DNA from: Mixophyes australis
Lineage: Eukaryota > Chordata > Amphibia > Anura > Limnodynastidae
DNA: 64,000 bases
Assembly (NCBI GenBank): GCA_036250195.1
Contig: JAVHZZ010000004.1
Coordinates: 257,359,011 to 257,423,010 of the forward strand
Reading direction: 5' to 3'
The notes under the pieces were generated by a model, which saw nothing but the letters and a program-made list of their open reading frames with translations, searched no databases and had not been told where the DNA came from. Numbering within the stretch: position 1 is the stretch's first letter; each line of letters starts with the position of its first letter. A program made the translations under genes and the position numbers. Shown here piece by piece: positions 55,791 through 64,000 of the stretch.

Positions 55791-56640
55791 GAGTGAAGAC
55801 TGCCACAATAAAGGGTAGGAATGAGCCATAATACTGGCTCTCACACTGAATAATTGCTATTAGCTTTAATTTAATTTAAACAATCATGTGCACATTGATA
55901 AAATTACAATAAACTGCAATAATTGTGGCTGTTAAAAAATAAATAACTTCAGTACTTCTAAAGAATTTAAAGACTAATTACCGAAATCTCTTAAACTAAA
56001 CATTACCTAACTAACTATGCTGAACATGACAATTAAGGTGGTTATACTACTGGGGAGAAGCGAGTTGTATTACTAACTCTGATTATCAAAGAGTCCGGTT
56101 GTCAACAAATTATACCACTGGCTTCTGCACTGAATAATTACCATCAGCTCTGGTGTAAGTAATCATGTATGTGACGATAAGGTTAAGATGAACTGCAATT
56201 ATTGTGGCTGTTAAAATAAATAACCATAATACATTTAAATGAGATCAAAGACTAATAAAAAAAAAAACTTTTTTACATGAAACCTTATTTAACTAATTAT
56301 GCTGAATATAACAGTGAAATGGGTCATATTATAGAGGAGAAGCAAGCTGCTCTGCCAACTCAAAAACTACGGCTGGTAGCAACAAATTATGCTACCGGCC
56401 TTTGTACAGAATAACTACTATCAGCTTTAGCTCAAGCAATCACTCTGTTATGATAAGAGTAAGATGAACTGCAATGATTATGGTTGTTAAAATAAGTAAC
56501 TTTAAAACGTTTTTATTAGATAAAAGAATAAATGATGTGGTCAAATAATTAGAATACTTGAAAGAAGTTTTCGTTTAAAAATAGTTAAATAGGAATGTCC
56601 TAAGACACAACAAATAACTGTTAAAATAATTTAGATCATA
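55790..56640 (+). repeat. ~280-bp imperfect tandem repeat, about three units
   Basis: TGTGGCTGTTAAAATAAATAAC-type words (shortened here) recur near 55925, 56204 and 56485, GAGAAGC near 56054 and 56337, and GCACTGAATAAT-like words near 55845 and 56128. Spacing is ~280 bp. Copies are strongly diverged. Confidence 0.75.
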
Positions 56641-59080
56641 AAGAGTTAATGCCAGAACAAGTATCAACCAATGGGGAAACATGAAACAATAACCAATGAT
56701 TGGTGATTGAGAGTTTAAAAACCCTGTTCCAACTAACATTTATTTTGCCTTTAAAAAGCACTGTCAGTGAAACACACATTGGTGTTTTCTGGGTATACCG
56801 AATCCAAACTTGATCTATCTATTATTTCCTATTAGAGACCTTTAATCTAGACCTGACTAAACTATTGTGAAGCGTTATACTCTTAATTACATTTTAACAA
56901 ATAGATGAATTAACTCCGATCAGCCCCTAGAAACAGTGGAGCAATAACAGGTAGAGAGTAAACCACTCAATATGCTAAAAGTTAGAGACAATAGTGGCTG
57001 GAAATCAGACTAGACACTGAAAGCAGCAATTACAGTCCTAACAAACTAATTCAGATCCAAGAGTCAATTGGTTGTTACTGATATATTTGACTGTTAAAAC
57101 CATTAAAGATAGTATAAATCATTCAAAGTTTACAAAATGCTGCTATAAGAGTGAGAACTCAAAAAAAAAATGTTTCGCTAACAGCCATTGACACCGAAAT
57201 GAGTTAACATGACCCAACCTAAGATACTTCTATTAGGAATTATGCTAATGGTAATAGTGAGATTAAGAAGGTATACCCAGAAGATTTTAATTTCACTTTA
57301 ATTCCCAATTTCACTTTTAGTTATTTCGCTGATTTCAATATTCTTATTTTAAGTATATACAATAAAAGTAAATTTTGAAACCGACTGGGATTTACAATCA
57401 CCAGCTCAAAAATGAATATTACTGGACTCTTCCAATGCACTACGTCAAACAAATGATTTTTCCTTTTCTAATTTTATTCTAAATTTTGTCATATTCTCCA
57501 GGGTCTGGGAAAGTATTACCACAGTACTTCGTGCATGATAATACCTATTCTCTTATCACCATTTCATGATCGTGATCACAGATTCAAATAATTTTTAAAA
57601 TGCTTTATTCTTTATTTTTATTGTATAAAGATTTTAAAATGTTTTCTTTTTTTTTTAATTTAACTAATTTTAAACTTTGTTTTAAATAAGTCCCAAATCT
57701 GGCAGGCTGGCATACACATGTGTACATTTGCAAAGACTGGTGAAGTAGTGTCAATAAAAAAAAAAACTTAGAGCATGATACACATGCCCCTATACCTTTC
57801 AAACTGGATATCTATTAATTTTAACAGAAATAAAATACACCAAGCTCCCTGGCTAATTTGATAATGCTAGTTTAGACAAGCTATAACACAATTTTTAAAT
57901 GTAGTTCTTGTGACAGGGGTCTTATTTAATATAGTGAGATATAGACTTGCAGTTACATAGCATATTTACTTCCTAGTGGATGGGCTCTACTCCTCTGCAC
58001 TGCTCCAGAGAAGCTACAGAGGCAAAGCAGACAGAGCAAAGTACAAGCTGTTGATAGGTGGGCCTTCATTCATTAACACTCTACTTTCTTCAATGTTGGT
58101 CGACTACAAAGCACTGCTTCTTATTGGTCACCAGCATTTATTACAGTAATATCTTGTCGCTTCCTGAAATGGTAAAAAAATATCCTCATCATCCTTAGAA
58201 TCCAGGTCAGCCATCTGTGGAAGTTTAAAAAACTGGAGTGCTCTGGCGCTATTATAGTCTTGTTTTAAACCTTTGTCAGATTACATTCACCTCCGCTTTG
58301 CTGCTGCTGCTTTAAAAATGGATATCGCTAATTTCTTCAACACAAAATAAATGGTAAAATAATTGAATATCTACAGCAAAGAAAATTTAAGACAAAAGTA
58401 AAACATTTTATTAACAAAATAAAAGCTTGCGCTGTGATAATATTATCATTAAAATTTCAAATATAAAATTCTACCTTCTAGAAGCAAAGCAGTTCCTTTT
58501 ATATATAATGATCAGTAGGCTGTTACAATGTAAATGTCATGTTGCAATTAGTTGAAGTAGCATATAGGTGCTCCATGGTCTTTTGAGATCCCAAGTCTGT
58601 CCTGACTTTTTTTAAGAAGTTTGGAATGTTTTTTCCTCCAATACTGATTAGGAATATCTGTTCTTAGAATTAACTCTTTCACTGCTGCTCACATACCTCT
58701 CCTTAGCACACAAACAAATACAATTGCCATCAAAAATACCACATGAAATAAAATAAAACAATGCAAATATATTTCATGCTAATATATTGGCTTCATCTAA
58801 ATATACTTTTTTACATAAAGAAAGTAGGAAAATAACAGTTGAATGGGTAAATTCTCATGAATACTAATAATATAATACCCGTCTAATGTTTATGGCAGTT
58901 TACCATTTTAGGGAATTGGCTCCAAGCACAATATGAAATAATTTAAAAGCTATGGGTTTTTTACATTAATATTACAGAAAATCACAAATCTCTTATCACA
59001 TAGACTAGTATTTGACAAAGGCAGAATGGTTAGATTTCAATCACTGTATATTAAAATATCAAAATAAAACGATCATTTAG
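56641..59080. other. AT-rich, no gene recognised
   Basis: A promoter-like GAGTTTAAAAACCCTG at about 56710 and GAAACACACATTGG at 56768 hint at an old transposable element. I found no protein-like frame or terminal repeat; CTGCTGCTGC near 58305 is a short run. Confidence 0.35.
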
Positions 59081-59094
59081 AAACTCTAATGGAA

Positions 59095-59473
59095 TGACCT
59101 CCCTCGTTCCATCCGCCTTTCTCCTTCTCTGTGCTCCTTCAAACGTGCGCTGAAAACCCACCTCTTCCTTAAAGCCTACAAATCATCCACATAACCCCTT
59201 CTCTATACTCCACTCGCTCTCCCCTTGCCTTATCTGGCTACCCCTGTGCCAGTCTGTTTTCCCTACCTTAGGATGTAAGCTCACATGAGCAGGGCCCTCT
59301 TCCCTCCTGTCTCCTTACCGTTCTTCTGCTCCTTGTTTACTACATTAGCCAGCCTGGAGTTTCTGTAGTATTGGTATTTTTGTTTATTGGTTTGTACTGT
59401 TTTACCCTGTTTAGTCTACTGTTTGTACTGTGTACGGCGCTGCGGAAACCTTGTGGCGCCTAACAAATAAAGG

Positions 59474-59505
<32 letters not shown>
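59095..59505 (+). mobile_element. L2-type LINE 3' end
   Basis: The reading SFKRALKTHLFLKAYK at about 59130-59180 is the C-terminus of an L2-type RT protein. It is followed by a 3' UTR with GGCGCTGCGGAAACC, GTGGCGCC and a (TAA)n tail at 59477-59505. It is 5' truncated. RNA recognition of this tail is the usual basis for L2 copying. Confidence 0.85.
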
Positions 59506-59609
59506 CTATACATGGAACAATTAGAAGTTTTCCCCAAGTAATAGTCTATCCAGGTAGCAAGTCCCAATCAGTCAAGGTTAGTTAGGCAGTCTGTGCTAGA
59601 ATAGTTATA

Positions 59610-60060
59610 CAGTCAGGTCCATAAATATTGGGACATCGACACAATTCTCATATTTTGGGCTCTATACACCACCAAAATGGATTTGAAAAGAAACTAACAA
59701 GATGTGCTTTAACTGCAGACTTTCAGCTTTAATTTGAGGAAATTTACATCCAAATCAGGTGAACGGTGTAGGAATTACAACGGTTTCTATATGTGACTCC
59801 CACTTTTTAAGGGACCAAAAGTAATAAGACAATCGACTCCAAAGCTATTTCATGGACATATGTGGGCTATTCCCTCGTTATTTCATCATTAATTAAGCAG
59901 GTAAAAGGTGTGGAGTTGATTCTAGGTGTAACATTTGCATTTGGAATCTGTTGCTGTCGTCTCTCAATATGAGATCCAAAGAGCTGTCACTATCAGTGAA
60001 GCAAGCCATCATTAGGCTGAAAAATCAAAACAAACCCATCAGAGAGGTAACAAAAAATTA
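59610..60060 (+). mobile_element. Tc1/mariner element 5' end
   Basis: Starts CAGTCAGGTCCATAAATATT immediately after a TA. From 59969 the reading is MRSKELSLSVKQAIIRLKNQ, the N-terminal helix-turn-helix of a Tc1 transposase. Homology stops near 60060, so the catalytic domain and the right end are absent. It is unrelated in sequence to the copy at 35893. Confidence 0.85.
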
Positions 60061-60256
60061 CGTGTGGCCATCTTTTTATTCATTATTTGCCCTAATACTA
60101 CCTATCAGTGATCACATTCTTGCTGTCTCTTTCAATGGGTGCTTATACACATACACCCTTCTAATAGAACATATGCATAAGGATGCCTAAAACTGGATAC
60201 ATAGAACAACCCATCCCCCACCAATAGCAAGTCCATGATCCCTCTTCTAGCTGATG
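60061..60256. other. No recognisable feature
   Basis: AT-rich gap between the Tc1 fragment and the exon-like ORF. Confidence 0.4.
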
Positions 60257-60593
60257 TTAATAGATGGTCAATGAGTCGACAGTCTTGCACCCGCTGCATG
60301 TCGTTTTCTCTGTTGGTTTCAATAGCTTCTCACAGATGGTGCACCTAGATAGTCCTTCTGATAGCGGCAGCGTCTGAAATTCACTAGTTTGTCCTGATGT
60401 CAGATCTTCACATATATCAGTGACCATGAAAGGCTCTGGGGTCTCTTGTGCTTCCTTCTTGTCTATTCCAAGGAGAAGGTTCTTGGATTCTGCACAGATG
60501 GCAGTAGTACTGACAGTTCCACAAGGTTCGCACTCATTAGATGGAGTGTACAGTACATCGGTTAAGACTGGTGTGGTAACTTTAATTTTTTTT
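60257..60593 (-). CDS. Unidentified exon-like ORF with paired CxxC motifs
   Basis: Minus-strand open frame of ~112 codons ending at a stop at 60257. A canonical acceptor (TTTCTCTTCCAG) ends at 60594, so 60593 is a natural exon start. The sequence is Thr/Glu/Ser rich and ends with CTICEKLLKPTEKTTCSGC, two CxxC pairs that could bind zinc. No family is recognised. Upstream the frame runs into a translated (AT)n microsatellite, so the longer frame is not believable. It could be an exon of a host gene or of a mobile element. Confidence 0.4.
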
Positions 60594-60647
60594 CTGGAAG
60601 AGAAACGCTTAGCTTTAATACACTTGTCCATAAGCCACATCATCAGA

Positions 60648-60655
<8 letters not shown>

Positions 60656-60691
<36 letters not shown>
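60656..60691. repeat. (AT)n microsatellite
   Basis: Pure AT alternation next to the inverted repeat arm. Confidence 0.9.
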
Positions 60692-60696
<5 letters not shown>

Positions 60697-61271
60697 TATA
60701 AAGTACAGGATATGGCACAATATGGTACGTTACCAGGGGTATATAACCCAAGTTCAGTGGAAAAATATTATAGTTCAAGATAGTTCAATACTTCAATTTT
60801 CCTGGACGATCCTTAAGGACCACAGGTATAAGTCCAGTTGGTAAGCATTAAAAGACAGAAAAAACAGGTATGAGATCAGTGTGTTAGTGATAGCCCATCA
60901 CCTTAATGAATACACACCACAAGGAATAAAGGTTGCTTATCTGCATATATCTTGTCCAGAGACTGGAACACAGCTAATAAACGGCTGTTTCTCTCAATGA
61001 TATATAATCAGCATTCTCTCCAAGGAGGTAGTATAGTCAGCAAAACTGCATGCCTGCTCACCAGCCATACATCAGCAGCATACTGTAAACACCATAACTC
61101 TCCTCCACAAAGTGGATAGGGAAAAAAAGAATAATGCACTATATGGTGTAGTATTTCAAAGAAACCAGCATTTAATGAACTATCTTGAACTATAATATTT
61201 TTCCACTGAACTTGGGTTATATACCCCTGGTAACGCACCATATTGCACCATATCCTGTACTTTATACACTA
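60692..61271. repeat. 95-bp inverted repeat with 390-bp centre
   Basis: 60692-60786 is the reverse complement of 61177-61271 with three mismatches by eye. An (AT)n microsatellite borders the left arm and another (61405-61437) lies beyond the right. The centre has no recognised coding sequence. It may be the ends of an unknown transposon or a duplicated inverted segment. Confidence 0.9.
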
Positions 61272-61403
61272 TTATCTTGGACTTACCAACCATTTCTAAG
61301 GAAGGCTGCCTCCATACGTGGAAGAGGTGTTTATGTGGACTTGTCTCTATATACCTATACAATACTGTTGTGAGCGCCATTGTTTATTACTCCTATTGTG
61401 TGA

Positions 61404-61404
<1 letters not shown>

Positions 61405-61437
<33 letters not shown>
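61405..61437. repeat. (AT)n microsatellite
   Basis: AT alternation to the right of the inverted repeat. Confidence 0.9.
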
Positions 61438-61443
<6 letters not shown>

Positions 61444-61456
61444 AGAATTACTTACA

Positions 61457-62720
61457 GTCCTTGAAATACAAAATATATCAGACCTGATATCCATCCTCCT
61501 ATACCCTTGAAGCAATTGGCCAGGTTCAGCCACGAAAACTATCCTTCTATAAAAGCATCTCCAGTGTGCTCCTTTTAAAATGTATTTTTCATGTCTTATT
61601 TCTTGTAAGTGTTCATCACTTATTTTCTCTGGATCATTTGTGTCATCAATGAAAAAGGTGCTCCACTGGACTCCAAATTGAGCATTTAGGGTCAGACAGT
61701 ACCCTCTAGACCAGGGGTGTCCAACCTTTTAGCTTCCCTGGGCCACATTGGAAGACGACGAGTTGGTTTGGGCCACACATAAAATACACTAACACTAACG
61801 ATAGCTGATCATCGAAAAATCCATAGAAAACATAGTTAACATATTAAACTTACTTGGAAATGAAGTTAGTTAGGAAACCTGTTGCAGAATTATGATTAAA
61901 GCAGTAGTCCCATTACCAGCTACAATTTAACTTGCCTGCATCTGCTCATTAGTGGGGTTCGGGGAATTAAATGCCAAAAACTTTTTTTTCCTCTCTTTCT
62001 GCACCCATGAATCATTTCTTTTATTGACCAGTTTGAAATGGTCACCGATATAGGTAGCATCAGGAGGACTAATGGAAATCTACAGAGATTTAAAGATAGG
62101 GTCGCGGGAAAAATGGCTCATGGAGCAGCCTCCGATGAGGGTAACAGTGGGTGATATTTTCACCCTACTGAGCACTGCACATTTAAAATGGTTTAAAATG
62201 TTAAAAATACAATTATCTCTTAATATTTATATTAGATACATACAGAGAACACAGCTAGTTCTTAATTGCATGGTGCAGAAAGTCCAAATTCAGAGTAACA
62301 ATAAGATACTGGATAATCTTTCACTGCTGCTGATAGTTCGCGCGGGTGACTCCTCTGTGCTGCGCTACGCAATGGATGTCGGGTGTGATGATGTCACCCC
62401 CGACATTCACTGTGAGCGCCACACGGAGGAGGAGACCAGGGAGGGAGCCGGAGCGCCAGCTGACGTGACCACAAGGTAAGTATTTTCTTTTTTTTTTTGC
62501 AGGATTTTTTTTTCAGCGCTGCCCCCTTGCCACAACCAAAACTCCTGCTGGGCCACATTTACAGGCATGCTGGGGCGCGGGTTGGACAACCATGCTCTAG
62601 ACTAAGCTGTCAGGTAGTCCAATATTAACCTATTGTCTTGTGTAACTGTAAAAATGTGTTGGGCTCTCGCACCATCTGATTCACCTTTCTTCAGGAGGAT
62701 GTCCACAATACTCACAAATA
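61457..62720 (-). pseudogene. env: Endogenous retrovirus envelope (transmembrane) remnant, split by hAT
   Basis: Two minus-strand pieces, 62603-62720 and 61457-61703, read in the same sense on either side of a hAT insertion. Together they resemble the conserved ectodomain of a retroviral transmembrane envelope subunit (heptad/immunosuppressive region followed by a cysteine motif). A stop lies at the junction and the surface subunit is not recognisable. It follows integrase sequence on the same strand, the normal pol-env order. The lower piece is open to a GTAAGT-type donor at 61455. It is an old, inactive copy. Confidence 0.6.
61712..62594. mobile_element. 883-bp hAT-type element with perfect 8-bp duplication
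   Basis: Ends CAGGGGTGTCCAACCT and GGGTTGGACAACCATG are imperfect inverted repeats. CTCTAGAC flanks both sides (61704-61711, 62595-62602). A GGGCCACA block lies near each end. The 135-codon frame at 62072-62479 has no transposase motif, so it is non-autonomous. It is younger than the retroviral env it splits. Confidence 0.92.
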
Positions 62721-63004
62721 CATTTCTTTATTGTGTGTAAACCCCTACAGTCATGAGTTGCTCTTTTCTTTATTTGGTTGAGTTAAACTTCCATATTGGA
62801 ATTTTTTTCTTTATGTATAAGGACCTCTACGTTACTACTGGCATTAATCTGTTTCTTCCAGACCTGGTTTTCCTTTCTAGACTGGTACACATCTATAGCC
62901 TACAATAAAAGAAAATAACTTGGAATCAATATACCTCCTGCTAATATCATTGAACAACACTCCCTGGTGTCCCTTGGACCTTTTAGTAACTTGTAAAATA
63001 CATT

Positions 63005-63182
63005 TTACTCAGACTGTCCTTGTCTGAAGATCTTGCAGTGAGATGCGTGTATCCAGGTGTCATTTCCCTGTACTTCCACTGCCATGGGAGTCTTCAATAA
63101 GACCTGGAAAGGACTCTCATATCTGGGTTCAAGACTCTTCCTGACGTGCTTTTTCATGACCACCCAGTCCCCTGGTTGCAGA
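63005..63182 (-). pseudogene. pol: Endogenous retrovirus integrase C-terminal domain
   Basis: The ~59-codon minus-strand reading matches the SH3-like C-terminal DNA-binding domain of a gammaretrovirus-like integrase: a GDWV turn, an EPR motif and a W-hASH-K ending. A stop follows at 63005. Sequence upstream is cut at about 63183 by an unrelated G-rich fragment, so the catalytic core is absent. Confidence 0.65.
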
Positions 63183-63185
63183 TTA

Positions 63186-63540
63186 AGGGGGGGGCACAGG
63201 GGGCACGTGCCCCGGGCCCCCCTCTCTCTGAGGACCCCCCGCCGCCAGTATTACTTCATCTGCTGTCTGACAGCAACCGCACCATGCCCCCCTCTCTTCG
63301 CGGGTGGCCGGTCCCCCCCGCCACCGCCGCACGCATTACCTCTCCTAATGATGATTAGCTGTCAGTTACTGTCTGACAGCAACTGACAGCAACCGCGGCC
63401 ACCTGACGCATGCGCGATGTGAGCCTACTCTTAGCAGCTGTATTACCTAAAATGGACGAAATGGAGCTGCTGCGCATGTGCAGCTGCAGCAGCTCCTCCT
63501 CGGCATGAAGACTGAAGAGAGAGTGAAGAATAGGTGAGTG
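63186..63540. mobile_element. GC-rich transposon fragment
   Basis: GGGGCACGTGCCCC at about 63199 is a perfect palindrome, and CCGGGCCCCCCTCT adjoins it, as in hAT-like termini with GGGCA ends. CTGTCTGACAGCAAC recurs near 63264 and 63370. The right border is unclear. Confidence 0.4.
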
Positions 63541-63644
63541 AAAAAAAAATTATACTAAAACTAAATATATATAGAAAACCCTTAATAACATGGGTATTTC
63601 TTGATTAAGTATGTAAAATGTAGCCACCTGTAACAGTAAGAGTA

Positions 63645-63687
<43 letters not shown>

Positions 63688-64000
63688 CATTCTGGCTACA
63701 ATTTACATATTATAATCTTCTTAAATATGATTATTTATTTTATCAGTAGTGTTTAAATAATTATACATTAAACATTAATATTAGGCTGGTAGAGCCAATG
63801 TCAGAGTGGCAGATTCTATTTTATTACTCATTAGTAAAGTAATTACTGAAGCCGTCCAGTTATATTAAAGTTTGAATAAAATTGTAGTACATTATATATA
63901 ATTTATATTTATATTTTTACATACACATATTTATGTAATCTAATTAAAGCTTTAATATAAGTGTCAGGCTTCGATAATAACTTTAATAATGATTAATAAA
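63541..64000. other. AT-rich, (AT)n run at 63648-63686
   Basis: No gene or mobile element recognised. The dinucleotide run is the only structured feature. Confidence 0.5.

Noticed and set aside
60594..60778. N-terminal extension of the CxxC ORF
   Set aside because: It translates an (AT)n microsatellite and one inverted repeat arm, so it is unlikely to be coding.
63057..63386. 109-codon plus-strand frame
   Set aside because: It runs antisense to retroviral integrase sequence and into an unrelated G-rich fragment.

Overview
This window is vertebrate repeat DNA, most likely from an anuran amphibian with a large, repeat-rich genome. I found no convincing host gene, and no rRNA, tRNA or CRISPR locus. 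The lineage call is an inference from the mix of families: chromodomain Ty3/Gypsy elements, a Gmr1-like Gypsy, Penelope-like, L1/Tx1 and L2 LINE pieces, Tc1/mariner, hAT MITEs, tRNA-derived SINEs, a rare Copia remnant, and MITEs ending in GGCCTGATTCATTAA-like sequence. Nearly every reading frame is interrupted, so the window is a fossil record of nested insertions.

Layout. 1-7788: a plus-strand chromovirus-type Gypsy copy (A), broken by three solo LTRs; two of these have exact 5-bp target duplications (GATTG, GGTAC). 7789-22740: an unidentified frameshifted coding stretch (8217-9262), then about seven ~520-bp satellite units. Two minus-strand LTR elements sit inside that array. Gypsy B (11223-17175) is near full length with a pol and a chromodomain. 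Element C (18133-22024) is gag-only, has near-identical 732/733-bp LTRs and an ATCTT duplication, and carries a Gag whose zinc knuckle lies upstream of the capsid. 22741-31630: MITEs, a degenerate solo LTR, a GT-rich minisatellite and a ~1.95-kb transposon with ORF remnants.

31632-35810: a tRNA-derived SINE split by 9.7 near-identical copies of a 395-bp satellite, with SINE target sequence duplicated on both sides. 35893-41165: a Tc1 remnant, two hAT MITEs with 8-bp duplications and small fragments. 41443-46205: Gmr1-like Gypsy D, split by a 1.69-kb solo LTR with an exact TGGGT duplication. 46278-51430: Penelope-like and L1/Tx1 fragments, then minus-strand Gypsy E (RNase H to 3' LTR) with a nested retroviral-type solo LTR. 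53686-55022: a decayed Copia pol. 55065-59080: AT-rich sequence with ~280-bp tandem repeats. 59095-64000: an L2 tail, a Tc1 5' end, an unidentified exon-like ORF, a 95-bp inverted repeat, and an endogenous retrovirus fragment (integrase C-terminus and transmembrane envelope) split by an 883-bp hAT element with a perfect 8-bp duplication.

The parts do not form an operon or pathway. Nesting gives a relative chronology. The best candidates for something undescribed are the permuted-Gag element C with its five in-frame minisatellites, the satellite array inside the SINE, and the unidentified ORFs at 8217-9262 and 60257-60593. All family calls come from reading motifs by eye; no database search was run.
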